Positions 21,470-29,125 of a stretch of DNA of 48,813 bases are shown piece after piece (within the stretch, counting starts at the first letter, position 1; each line of letters starts with the position of its first letter). Origin of the DNA: a virus. The position numbers and the translations under genes are program-made. The DNA is taken from IMG/VR virus record IMGVR_UViG_3300037847_001519, positions 1 through 48,813 of that record, one strand, 5' to 3'. Below the pieces are notes generated by a model. The model was given only the letters and a program-made list of their open reading frames with translations, was not told where the DNA came from and made no database searches.

Positions 21470-21805
21470 TTAAAAGGGTAAATCGTCTATTTTTGGATCA
21501 TCTTGTGTTCTTTGCCACAATCTCTTTGCTTCTGTCTGTCCATAGTCTGCAGGTAATCCATAATGTTTAAAGAAAGCAGATTCACTTCCATATTTTGTAT
21601 GCAGTAAAGAATGATGACGAAAACAAAGTGGTATTACATTATCATCGCCTGCACGCAACGACATACCTCTTTTACCATTCCATGGCTTTAATAAATGATG
21701 TGCTTGTATATTATTTGACCCAACGTAATAACCTGCCCTACAAATTAAGCAGGGCAGACTAGCTACGTATTCCAAATGTTGGCGATTGGTAAGTCTTTTA
21801 GACAT
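21470..21805 (-). CDS. HNH endonuclease-like protein
   Basis: A 111-residue protein with a zinc/HNH core: C19-x2-C22, A-H-H at 35-37, R-G-x-x-L-R, then N-V-I-P-L-C61-x-x-H-H and H69. This matches the small HNH proteins (DUF968-like) found in phage recombination blocks. It ends DDLPF, an acidic tip resembling the C-terminal tail of single-stranded DNA-binding proteins. The neighbours are a putative ssDNA-binding protein, an annealing protein and an exonuclease, so a recombination nuclease role is likely. Confidence 0.78.
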   Translation of the reverse strand: MSKRLTNRQHLEYVASLPCLICRAGYYVGSNNIQAHHLLKPWNGKRGMSLRAGDDNVIPLCFRHHSLLHTKYGSESAFFKHYGLPADYGQTEAKRLWQRTQDDPKIDDLPF

Positions 21806-21820
21806 ACACAGATTATAGAA

Positions 21821-22189
21821 TTAAAAAGGTATTTTTGCCCCTATAGCATTATTGTCCTTTTCTTCTTCTATCTCTTGAAAGCCAAGACTTGTATATGGTG
21901 TACCTTGCTCGCTTTCTCTTGCCCAACAACCTAATTTATATGTTTGGCAATCTTGTGTAATCTTACCCCCCATATCAGGTGATCTCTCACTTTTCTTTTG
22001 CTGTGGGTCATTTAGATGTAAAAGACCTACACATTCAAAAAATTCGTATTTATCTTCACCTTTATTGTTTTGGCTTTTTAAAATACCACCGTATCTTTTT
22101 TTACCATTGATGGTATAGGTACCTTTTCTTAAAACTTGTGCATTAGTTTCATGCCATAGATACCCTTTCTTTTCATTATCATTATCCAT
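21821..22189 (-). CDS. putative single-stranded DNA-binding-like protein
   Basis: A 122-residue protein. The beta-rich N-terminal half (TYTINGKKRYGGILKSQNN, KYEFFECVGLLHLND) and a later G-C-W-A-R-E-S-E-Q-G-x-x-Y-x-S-L-G-F strand resemble small OB-like or DUF736-like proteins. The C-terminus is acidic and ends with IGAKIPF, similar to the last residues of bacterial SSB tails (a D-x-x-I-P-F tip). It lies in the recombination block. The SSB-like role is plausible, but I cannot see a clear OB-fold signature. Confidence 0.5.
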   Translation of the reverse strand: MDNDNEKKGYLWHETNAQVLRKGTYTINGKKRYGGILKSQNNKGEDKYEFFECVGLLHLNDPQQKKSERSPDMGGKITQDCQTYKLGCWARESEQGTPYTSLGFQEIEEEKDNNAIGAKIPF

Positions 22190-22448
22190 TTTCTACTCCT
22201 ATTAATCTGTATTGATAACCTTTTCCACCACTAATTCTTTTTTTAAGAATTACCTCACCAAATTGTGGTAAATCATATTTTGATCTTGCCCAATCTTTTC
22301 GCAAATTTCTTATTGATGCAGATATCGTTGGCTCACCATAGAATTTACCTGTACGTTCCTTAATGGTCTTTTGTAAATCCCAAAAAGTCCACCAATGACC
22401 ATTTCGCATACAAAGATATACACAATCGTCTAATGAAAACTTTGGCAT
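22182..22448 (-). CDS. winged-helix-like protein
   Basis: An 88-residue protein (FSLDDCVYLCMRNGHWWTFWDLQKTIKERTG, EPTISASIRNLRKDWA, then a hairpin K-K-R-I-S-G-G-K-G-Y-Q-Y-R-L-I). Helix, helix, recognition-like helix and beta wing fit a winged helix-turn-helix. Similar small proteins accompany the annealing and exonuclease genes of phages. The role may be DNA binding in recombination or regulation. It overlaps the neighbours by 1 and 8 bases. Confidence 0.6.
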   Translation of the reverse strand: MPKFSLDDCVYLCMRNGHWWTFWDLQKTIKERTGKFYGEPTISASIRNLRKDWARSKYDLPQFGEVILKKRISGGKGYQYRLIGVENG

Positions 22449-23092
22449 TATGCCACCTCATATAAACTTATGAGTGTTGAGAATGAATCATATACATCAT
22501 TATCATTAGCATTACTCATTGCTTCGTCAATAACTTTTCTGTTTACCTGAAATAAATTTATATGTTCGTCATTATTAGGGTCGTTCATAAGACGTCTACA
22601 AGCATTAAGTAACCCTACTTCATCATATGCAGATGCTAAGGGTGCTTTATTATTTTCTGATGAAAGTAGTTTGTACTTTATCTTTGGTGCTTCTGCCTTA
22701 TTGTTTATGGCATTATCTACCTCAAAACTGCTAGCATATTCACCACCACCTAGACCACAAGATGCTAATGCTCTACCAATAGCAGAGGTACAACAGTTTT
22801 CTAGTGCAGATGTTTTATTGACCATACCTGAGCCTCTAAACTCCTCTGCATAGTCATTACCTATTTCTCTCCATTCACCATTCTCGTAGGTATGTACTGT
22901 AGCCTTTACCACAACTCGTTCTAAGTCATGATGTATAACTTCTGTAGATATCCTAGCGTCAGTACCAAAGTGTGTTCTAAACGTCTGTAAACGCTTGTCC
23001 ACAGTTGTATAGAATTTACCTTTAATATTAGTTTTTTCTTCATTAGAAAGGTTTGCAATATCGTGTATTGCTCTTATCAATTTATCGTTCAT
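22448..23092 (-). CDS. ERF/Rad52-like single-strand annealing protein
   Basis: A 214-residue protein. The core resembles phage annealing proteins of the ERF/Rad52-like type: a YTTVDKRLQTFRTHFG helix, ISTEVIHHDLERVVVKATV strands, E-E-x-R-G-S-G-x-V-N-K-T-S-A-L-E-N-C-x-T-S-A-I-G-R-A-L-A and LGGGEYASSFEV. The V-N-K-T-S-A-L-E-N-C motif is especially typical. It would anneal complementary single strands after resection by the neighbouring exonuclease. The C-terminal quarter is a variable acidic helix. Confidence 0.75.
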   Translation of the reverse strand: MNDKLIRAIHDIANLSNEEKTNIKGKFYTTVDKRLQTFRTHFGTDARISTEVIHHDLERVVVKATVHTYENGEWREIGNDYAEEFRGSGMVNKTSALENCCTSAIGRALASCGLGGGEYASSFEVDNAINNKAEAPKIKYKLLSSENNKAPLASAYDEVGLLNACRRLMNDPNNDEHINLFQVNRKVIDEAMSNANDNDVYDSFSTLISLYEVA

Positions 23093-23884
23093 TTAAATAC
23101 TCCATAGTTGTTTTGCAGCAACCTTATCTTCGTCTGACCACATCCAATAGTCATAATCAGGGTAGAATAAAGAAGCTACGGTATATATATCATCTGAATA
23201 CGAAAGCACATTCATCATTGCAAATGCAGCTTTCTTCAATACAGACACGTGGTTTTCTACATTTGTAATTTCTCTAGTAACTACTTGCTGTTGCTTAGAA
23301 GTTACATGCAGAAAATCTACAAGTGCAGGCTTGTCTTCTGCTACGCTGTAAAGGCTTAGCTGACGACAAATACTTAAAGGTGTTTCAGAGAGCAACCTTG
23401 CAGTTGTTTTAATATCTCTAATACAATCCTCATAAGTAAGGTCAATATATCCAATAATAGGTATTGGTATATCTTCAAATTCTATTTCTATTTTTCTTTG
23501 GCACTCTATGGGTTTCCATTCAAGCTTGTTGTAAAAATCTACGCCTAGCTTTACCCAAGGCTCTAATTTTTCTCGTTCTTTGCCAACATCATTTAAGTCA
23601 TAGTCTTTTTCGGATTGGTAATATTCATGTAAAGAATCAAAATCCATTTCTGCATTGACAATTGATCTTTGTATCTTTTGTTCTTGGTTTAAATCTAAGT
23701 CAAAAGAATTGCAAATGGCATTATCAATAGCTGTACCTCTCCACATAGCAGGATTGCTAGAGGACTTATAACCACTTACCTTAAGTATCCAATGACATGG
23801 ACTTGATATAAATTGATTTATAGAACTTGCTGATAGGTGTTCTACACCGTGTACTTCAAATGGATTATTCTTCATCATAACCAA
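23093..23884 (-). CDS. PD-(D/E)XK exonuclease (RecB/Cas4-like)
   Basis: A 263-residue nuclease. The start L-S-A-S-S-I-N-Q-F (residues 17-25), R-G-T-A-I-D (49-54), I-I-G-Y-I-D (143-148), R-D-I-K-T (156-160) and R-Q-L-S-L-Y (174-179) are the ordered motifs of the RecB-type PD-(D/E)XK exonuclease family. Asp148, Asp157 and Lys159 would be catalytic. With the annealing protein next door it makes a two-component recombination system like lambda Exo/Beta. It lacks a helicase. A start at the later ATG (residue 4) is equally possible. Confidence 0.82.
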   Translation of the reverse strand: MVMMKNNPFEVHGVEHLSASSINQFISSPCHWILKVSGYKSSSNPAMWRGTAIDNAICNSFDLDLNQEQKIQRSIVNAEMDFDSLHEYYQSEKDYDLNDVGKEREKLEPWVKLGVDFYNKLEWKPIECQRKIEIEFEDIPIPIIGYIDLTYEDCIRDIKTTARLLSETPLSICRQLSLYSVAEDKPALVDFLHVTSKQQQVVTREITNVENHVSVLKKAAFAMMNVLSYSDDIYTVASLFYPDYDYWMWSDEDKVAAKQLWSI

Positions 23885-24107
23885 AATACCTTTCTATCTT
23901 TTTTATAAGATTTTTATTTGTTTTAATTTTTTGTTTAACAAAGAAAAGATGATCTTTCCATGCACCTAAATTATCATCACCTCTTTCTTTTGCTCTGCTG
24001 TAATCAATCTCAGCACGCATAAGGTCTGTTTCGTATTTCTCTAGGTATAAGTAGTCGTGAATGACTTTTAGTTCTTCTCTGTTAAATCTAAGTCTTGGTT
24101 CTGTCAT
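23865..24107 (-). CDS. small helical protein, unknown function
   Basis: An 80-residue protein, almost entirely helical and charged (MTEPRLRFNREELKVIHDYLYLEKYETDLMRAEIDYSRAKERG), suggesting a coiled coil or small dimer. It is the first gene of this leftward run, divergent from the Cro-like gene, with a GAGG ribosome-binding site. It overlaps the exonuclease start by 20 bases. No family recognised. Confidence 0.6.
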   Translation of the reverse strand: MTEPRLRFNREELKVIHDYLYLEKYETDLMRAEIDYSRAKERGDDNLGAWKDHLFFVKQKIKTNKNLIKKIERYFGYDEE

Positions 24108-24128
24108 TTTTTTTACCTCAATTTAAGA

Positions 24129-24157
24129 TTGTCATTTTTTATACATAGCATTATAAT
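24129..24157 (+). promoter_or_regulatory. rightward promoter of the Cro-like regulator
   Basis: TTGTCA (24129-24134) and TATAAT (24152-24157) are separated by 17 bp, a near-consensus sigma70 promoter, and the ATG of the regulator lies 29 bp past the -10. It is the strongest promoter match I see in the window. Confidence 0.78.
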
Positions 24158-24170
24158 TCATATTTGGAAT
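24156..24170. promoter_or_regulatory. operator-like element at the regulator's own promoter
   Basis: ATTCA-TATTT-GGAAT overlaps the end of the -10 and the start region of the rightward promoter. It is a one-mismatch copy of the inverted repeat ATTCC-N5-GGAAT at 21418-21432. Placed here, a protein bound to it would block the regulator's own transcription. Confidence 0.55.
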
Positions 24171-24185
24171 AATTAATAGAATATT

Positions 24186-24395
24186 ATGAAATTAAAAACT
24201 TACCTTAGAGATAACAAACTAACTCAAATGGCTTTTATAGATAAAGTTATGCAAGAGCAAGATGTCAAGATTCCACAAGGTACATTGGCAAAATGGATTA
24301 ATGGTCAAAGAGTGCCAAGAAAAAATGAAATGTTGGTAATTTATAAGGCAACAGAGTGTACTGTTGAGCCTAATGATTTTTATTTAGGAGAATAA
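24186..24395 (+). CDS. Cro-like helix-turn-helix regulator
   Basis: A 69-residue protein with the small XRE/Cro fold: LKTYLRDNKLTQMAFIDKV, then helix-turn-helix Q-G-T-L-A-K-W-I-N-G-Q-R-V-P-R, and a short C-terminal strand (TVEPNDFYLGE). It is transcribed from a near-consensus promoter that carries an operator-like palindrome. As the only obvious transcriptional regulator of this type in the window, it is the best candidate for the protein that binds the shared GGAAT elements at 21418, 29111, 31003 and 36920. Confidence 0.8.
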   Translation: MKLKTYLRDNKLTQMAFIDKVMQEQDVKIPQGTLAKWINGQRVPRKNEMLVIYKATECTVEPNDFYLGE

Positions 24396-24396
24396 A

Positions 24397-25011
24397 ATGC
24401 AAGTAACAGAAGTTAATGTGGCAGAACTAAAACCATTTAAAGATAACCCAAGACAACATACAGATAAGCAGATTAAACAGATTGCAAAATCTATAGAAGA
24501 ATTTGGCTTTTTAAATCCTATATTAATTGATGAAAACAATACGATACTTGCAGGTCATGGTAGATACATGGCATCACTACAGCTTGAGTTAGAAAAAGTA
24601 CCTACTGTTAGTGTTGCTAATTTAGATGAAGAACAAAAGAAAGCATTGGTTATTGCTGATAATAAAATTGCAACAAATTCCACCTGGGACGAAGATTTAT
24701 TGTGGGAACAAATAAGACAATTAAATGAAAATGGTTTTGATCTTAATATTCTTGCATTTGATCAAATGGAAATTTTGCCAATGTTAAACGCAGATAATGT
24801 TGTAAATGATCCAAGTACAGAATGGGTTGATATGCCTGAATATGACCAAGAAGATTTAATGCCAAAAAGAACAATATTATTGCACTTTGAAAAAGAAGAG
24901 GATATTGAAAGTTTTAGTCAATTAGTTGGTCAAAAAATAACCGATAAAACAAAATGGATTTGGTATCCCGAACAAGAAGAATTTACTGTTGCTGATAAGC
25001 AATATGAATGA
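24397..25011 (+). CDS. ParB/Srx-fold domain protein
   Basis: A 204-residue protein. Its first 110 residues are a ParB-like N-terminal domain: V-A-E-L-K-P-F-K-D-N-P-R-Q-H-T, I-A-K-S-I-E-E-F-G-F, P-I-L-I-D, I-L-A-G-H-G-R-Y and ADNKIA. Modern work shows such domains bind and hydrolyse nucleotides. Here there is no DNA-binding half; instead the C-terminus has a separate module (TILLHFEKEEDIESFSQLVG, DKTKWIWYPEQEEF). ParB-like proteins are frequent partners in DNA-modification gene sets of phages. It is cotranscribed with the glycosyltransferase-like gene. Confidence 0.82.
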   Translation: MQVTEVNVAELKPFKDNPRQHTDKQIKQIAKSIEEFGFLNPILIDENNTILAGHGRYMASLQLELEKVPTVSVANLDEEQKKALVIADNKIATNSTWDEDLLWEQIRQLNENGFDLNILAFDQMEILPMLNADNVVNDPSTEWVDMPEYDQEDLMPKRTILLHFEKEEDIESFSQLVGQKITDKTKWIWYPEQEEFTVADKQYE

Positions 25012-25882
25012 TCTTAATCCACAGTTCCCATTATTTATACCTAGCAAAGGTAGACATGACTCAAGATTAACCAGCAAATGGTTAGACCATATTGGCGTAC
25101 ATTACAGACTTGTTGTTGAGCCACAAGAATATGATCTGTATTTAAAAGAGGTTGGTGACGAATCTAAAATTTTAAAATTAGATATGTCATATAAAGAAAA
25201 ATATGAGTTGTGCGATGATTATGGTTTATCTAAAACTACCGGTAGTGGCCCTGCAAGAAATTTTATTTGGGATACAGCAGTGTCAGAGGGTTGGGATTGG
25301 CATTGGATAATGGACGATAACATAAGATCGTTTAGAAGAATGAATAAAAATAGAAAAATAAAAGTCGCTAATGGTACACCATTTAGGATTATTGAGGACT
25401 TTTGCCTACGTTATGAAAATGTTGCAATGGCAGGTCCACATTATGATTATTTTTTTCCATCAAGAGTTACTAAGCCACCTATAACTGTTAATACAAGAAT
25501 CTATAGTTGTAATCTTATTAGAAATGATGTGCCTTACAGGTGGAGAGGTCGTTATAACGAAGATACTATTTTATCCTTAGATATGCTTAAAGGTGGTTGG
25601 TGTACAGTATTATTTAATGCAATCTTGCAAGATAAAGCTACAACACAAACAGTCAAAGGCGGTAATACTGACGAACTGTATGCAGATGGAACACTTGATA
25701 AATCACAAATGCTTGTAGATTTGCACCCTGATGTATCAAAACTATCATTCAAATATGGAAGATGGCATCATCATGTAGACTATAAGCCATATATGAAAAG
25801 TAATAAATTAGTTAGGAAAAGCAATTGGAAACCAACAGGTAAAATAAATAACTATGGTATGCAGCTTAAAATAAAAAAATGA
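25004..25882 (+). CDS. TAGT-type glycosyltransferase (TET-associated glycosyltransferase-like)
   Basis: A 292-residue protein from the ATG at 25004 (an alternative ATG at 24989 adds five residues). Ordered motifs match the TAGT family: P-x-F-I-P-S-K-G-R, R-L-T-S-K, I-G-V-x-Y-R-L-V-V-E-P-Q-E-Y, G-P-A-R-N-F-I-W-D, H-W-I-M-D-D-N-I (the metal-binding D-D), A-G-P-H-Y-D-Y-F, then R-W-R-G-R-Y-N-E-D-T-x-L-S and G-G-W-C-T-V-L-F-N-A. The family is associated with sugar transfer to modified bases in phage DNA. No TET/JBP oxygenase is found here. It overlaps the ParB-like gene. Confidence 0.8.
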   Translation: MNDLNPQFPLFIPSKGRHDSRLTSKWLDHIGVHYRLVVEPQEYDLYLKEVGDESKILKLDMSYKEKYELCDDYGLSKTTGSGPARNFIWDTAVSEGWDWHWIMDDNIRSFRRMNKNRKIKVANGTPFRIIEDFCLRYENVAMAGPHYDYFFPSRVTKPPITVNTRIYSCNLIRNDVPYRWRGRYNEDTILSLDMLKGGWCTVLFNAILQDKATTQTVKGGNTDELYADGTLDKSQMLVDLHPDVSKLSFKYGRWHHHVDYKPYMKSNKLVRKSNWKPTGKINNYGMQLKIKK

Positions 25883-26748
25883 ATATTCTTATAACAGGTG
25901 GTCTTGGATTTGTAGGCTCAAATTTAGTAGCAGAGTTCTTGGCAACACAGCACAAAGTTTTTGTATTGGATAACTATTTTACTGGTACAAAAGACAATAG
26001 ACATGAAGGTGCTAATTACACATTTGGTGAAACAGCAGATATTTATAATATTTATCATGATATAAAAATTGATCTTATTTACCACCTTGGAGAATATGCA
26101 AGAGTTGAGCAAAGTTTTGAAGATATAGATTTGGTATTTAAGTACAATTGGAACAGCATTTATCAAGTTTTAAAATTAGCAAAATATCTTGATGCTAAGT
26201 TGGTTTATTCAGGCTCAAGTACAAAATTTGGTGATGATGGTACAGCAAGATACACGTCACCTTATGCTTATACAAAACATGCAAACTCAGAATTGGTAAA
26301 AACTTATTGCGAATGGTTTGATATAAAGTATGCCATAACTTATTTTTACAATGTATATGGAAAAAATGAGATTGCTAATGGCAAATATGCAACTGTTGTA
26401 GCAAAGTTTTTAGAAGCTAAAAAACAAAACCAAAATGCAACCATTGTTGGTACAGGTAAGCAACGTAGAAACTTTACTCACATTGACGATATTATTGATG
26501 GATTGGTTATGGTTGGATTAGATGGTTATGGTGATGGGTATGGTATAGGAAGCGCAGAGAGTTACAGCATTATTGACCTAGCAAATATTCTTAAAATGAA
26601 AATAGAATATTTACCACAAAGAAAAGGCAACAGAGAATCTGCTCCTGTTTTAACAGACAAGACAAGAAGTCTTGGTTGGAAACAGAAGCATAATCTGCAA
26701 AGATATTTAGAAGATCAATTAAAATTAATACTTGACCAATCATCATAA
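25879..26748 (+). CDS. NAD-dependent sugar-nucleotide epimerase/dehydratase (GalE-like)
   Basis: A 289-residue extended short-chain dehydrogenase. The nucleotide-binding G-G-x-G-F-V-G is at residues 7-13, catalytic Y129-x-x-x-K133 (SPYAYTKHA), and catalytic serines S113/S114 are in YSGSS. The T-G-K-Q-R-R-N-F-T-H-I-D-D motif near 195-210 is typical of UDP-glucose/GalNAc-type 4-epimerases. It likely makes a UDP-sugar for the neighbouring glycosyltransferase. It overlaps that gene by four bases, and its 3' end overlaps the oppositely transcribed helicase gene by 34 bases. Confidence 0.85.
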   Translation: MNILITGGLGFVGSNLVAEFLATQHKVFVLDNYFTGTKDNRHEGANYTFGETADIYNIYHDIKIDLIYHLGEYARVEQSFEDIDLVFKYNWNSIYQVLKLAKYLDAKLVYSGSSTKFGDDGTARYTSPYAYTKHANSELVKTYCEWFDIKYAITYFYNVYGKNEIANGKYATVVAKFLEAKKQNQNATIVGTGKQRRNFTHIDDIIDGLVMVGLDGYGDGYGIGSAESYSIIDLANILKMKIEYLPQRKGNRESAPVLTDKTRSLGWKQKHNLQRYLEDQLKLILDQSS

Positions 26749-28415
26749 GGCTCAAATTCTATAAACTTTTTTGACTTCTCATCATAGATAAATTTAACCT
26801 CACCAATTTTTCCATATAGGTCTTGTTCTCTTATTTTTCTTGTAATAACTCTTGTAGAGTTATCATCAAAATCTCTATGTACTGTTATGACAACATCAGA
26901 CTGATTGTGCCAATGACTAGCACCTGATATATCGTAAGCACTTGGTGGCATGTATGAGCCATCATTACTTTTTGGTAGTTTTGTAGGGTGTGCTACAACC
27001 CAAACGACAGTTTCATATAATCTAGTAAATCTTTTACAAGTAGATATGAAATCTCTTATGTGTTCATCTTCTCTTTGATTACCGCTTCTTGTGGCATTAA
27101 CTTCATTGTAAGGGTCAATAATGATTCCATTAATACCATATTTATTAACTGCATTTGTAGCTATCTCCATAATTAATTGGATATTTGGTACTGCATCTTT
27201 GGTTTCTATAAAATAAAAGTGTTTATCTATAAAAGACATTGCATCATTAAGTTCTGATTTATCCATTCTATTTTCAAAACCAATATCAAAAGGCTTTTCT
27301 TTGTACATCTGTGCTATACGTCTTATATGCATGCTTGTACTATGTTCAGGAGAAAAAACAGCAAATTTCCAACCATGTGTCATGGCTAGATTCATTAATA
27401 CCTGATCTAAAAATACAGACTTACCATGATTAGGTATACCTGTAATTGTATGAAAGGTGCTTGGCAATATTTTATAAATTCTATCTAAATCGCCCATGCC
27501 TATTTCTAATGGCTTTACATAGTTACCATCATATAAATCATTTACTTGATTATAGTAATCTCTAGCACGATATAGACCATCAACAGGATAGGGTATTGCA
27601 TTATCAATTAGTTCTTTTAATTTTAATGTGCCATGTTTTGTTAATATATCATTTGCATCTTTACAGTCGTCAGGACATTTAACATACCAACATCTATCTT
27701 TACCAAATCTGTGTAACAACTCTTTATGTAATGATCTGCCTGCTTCATCTTTATCTGTAAAAAGAATTATTTTTTTGGCTTCTAATGGACAATTTTCTAA
27801 TGCTTTAAACCTTGCATCACCTTTTTTGTATCTAGCTTCTTTGGCAGCACCATCAGGTAAAGTACAGACAGATTTAATGCCTGACTCATAGACAGATAAA
27901 ACATCAATCTCGCCTTCTACAAAAACAACAGTATCGCTTCTATAACAATTATTGTAGTTATACAGAGTACGTTTAGCATTCGCAGACTGTCTAAAGTTTT
28001 TATTTTTATCTCTAAATTTAATATTGGTAAGACTTCCATCCTTATCGTAGTAAGGAAAGGCGTACCATTTATCCTCAGCGTGTATGTTTAACGCTTTAAG
28101 AGTTTCTATAGATATACCCCTATTTGTAAAATAATTCGTTAGATCGTCTGTCTGTAGCATCTGTGATGGCTCTTGTGGTTTTACTATCTTTGGTCTTTTT
28201 GGTACAAATCTTGTACCATTTTTTTCCTTGAAACCACCTTGAAACTCACAGTGGTGACATTTATAAACAAAACCATTTTCGTTTAAGGTAAGACTTAAAG
28301 GATTATCTCTAGGGTTATGTGGTGGTTGACACTTAGGACATTTAACTTTCTGTGGTTCGTAATCCCAATTTCTTGGTTTAATACCAAGATTCATTAATTC
28401 ATCACGTGTTTTCAT
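26715..28415 (-). CDS. bifunctional primase-helicase (Toprim plus DnaB-type)
   Basis: A 566-residue protein like phage T7 gp4 or TWINKLE. The zinc ribbon is C26-x2-C29 and C53-x2-C56. The Toprim domain has V-E-G-E (E167) and T-D-K-D (D221, D223). The DnaB-type helicase has Walker A G-I-P-N-H-G-K-S (residues 326-333), then F-S-P-E-H-S, D-P-Y-N-E and A-H-P-T-K motifs. It would prime and unwind at the replication fork. The window has no phage DNA polymerase, so host polymerase is presumably recruited. Its 3' end overlaps the convergent epimerase gene by 34 bases. Confidence 0.88.
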   Translation of the reverse strand: MKTRDELMNLGIKPRNWDYEPQKVKCPKCQPPHNPRDNPLSLTLNENGFVYKCHHCEFQGGFKEKNGTRFVPKRPKIVKPQEPSQMLQTDDLTNYFTNRGISIETLKALNIHAEDKWYAFPYYDKDGSLTNIKFRDKNKNFRQSANAKRTLYNYNNCYRSDTVVFVEGEIDVLSVYESGIKSVCTLPDGAAKEARYKKGDARFKALENCPLEAKKIILFTDKDEAGRSLHKELLHRFGKDRCWYVKCPDDCKDANDILTKHGTLKLKELIDNAIPYPVDGLYRARDYYNQVNDLYDGNYVKPLEIGMGDLDRIYKILPSTFHTITGIPNHGKSVFLDQVLMNLAMTHGWKFAVFSPEHSTSMHIRRIAQMYKEKPFDIGFENRMDKSELNDAMSFIDKHFYFIETKDAVPNIQLIMEIATNAVNKYGINGIIIDPYNEVNATRSGNQREDEHIRDFISTCKRFTRLYETVVWVVAHPTKLPKSNDGSYMPPSAYDISGASHWHNQSDVVITVHRDFDDNSTRVITRKIREQDLYGKIGEVKFIYDEKSKKFIEFEPYDDWSSINFN

Positions 28416-28424
28416 TTTATTCTC

Positions 28425-29063
28425 CTAACCTGCAAGGTTGTTTAATGATTTGTTTTTATTTTTTGGTCTTATGACACCTTGGTTATCTGTTTCAAAATAA
28501 TCCATCCATCGTTCTTGATTTAGCCATGTAGTAGCATGAGGTATAAATCTTTCCTCTGTTTGTAAATTATCTTTTTGAAATAACTCTACACTATATAAAA
28601 TTCTACTATGTTCTTTTTCGTCTATTTTAATAAATGATTTGTATGCACTCTTTTTAGATACCTTTCTTGGATAAACCTTCCAAAACCATTCAAAGTTTTC
28701 GCTATATTTAATTTTAGTATTATCTTTAGTATTGGTGGTAGTGGTGGATACATGGGGGGTATCCTGTAGGGTACTAGGGTTTTTATTTACACTAGGTAAT
28801 TTAAGGTGGTAGCGATTACTGGTAAAACCACCATTGTCTAATGTTCTGTGTTCTATCTCTATATAACCAAGTTCTACAAAGTGTTTTACTGCTTGCTGTA
28901 CACTTTTAACAGTATTTAAACCTATCATTTTTGATAAATGTTTGTAACTAGGGTAACAAGTGTTGTTTTCGTCTGCATAATTTGCAAGAATCACTAGAAT
29001 AAGTTTTTGTGTTGGATTTAAGCCTTGTATTTTTAAGGCACGATTTAAGCATTCTATGGACAT
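28425..29063 (-). CDS. replication initiator / helicase-loader-like protein (O-like)
   Basis: A 212-residue protein. Residues 1-95 form a winged helix-turn-helix typical of phage O or DnaD-like initiators (L-N-P-T-Q-K-L-I-L-V-I-L-A-N-Y-A-D, Y-P-S-Y-K-H-L, G-Y-I-E-I). A threonine/asparagine linker follows. The C-terminus has the F-x-W-F-W-K-V-Y-P-R-K-V-S-K-K-x-A motif and P-H-A-T-T-W-L-N-Q-E-R-W, seen in phage replication proteins that work with DnaB-type helicases. It sits next to the primase-helicase. The ribosome-binding site is AGGAGG, close to the ATG. Confidence 0.75.
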   Translation of the reverse strand: MSIECLNRALKIQGLNPTQKLILVILANYADENNTCYPSYKHLSKMIGLNTVKSVQQAVKHFVELGYIEIEHRTLDNGGFTSNRYHLKLPSVNKNPSTLQDTPHVSTTTTNTKDNTKIKYSENFEWFWKVYPRKVSKKSAYKSFIKIDEKEHSRILYSVELFQKDNLQTEERFIPHATTWLNQERWMDYFETDNQGVIRPKNKNKSLNNLAG

Positions 29064-29083
29064 TCTTCCTCCTGAAAAAATCC

Positions 29084-29125
29084 ATAATAATAGGTAACAG
29101 TTTAGATTTAAACCCTATTTGGAAT
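29084..29125 (-). promoter_or_regulatory. leftward promoter with GGAAT element, upstream of the initiator gene
   Basis: On the minus strand, TTTAAA (29107-29112) and TATTAT (29084-29089) are 17 bp apart, and the ATG is 21 bp from the -10. The shared element AACCC-TATTT-GGAAT (29111-29125 on plus) overlaps the -35 and the stop of the upstream dehydrogenase gene. It belongs to the same family as the sites at 31003 and 36920. Confidence 0.65.
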
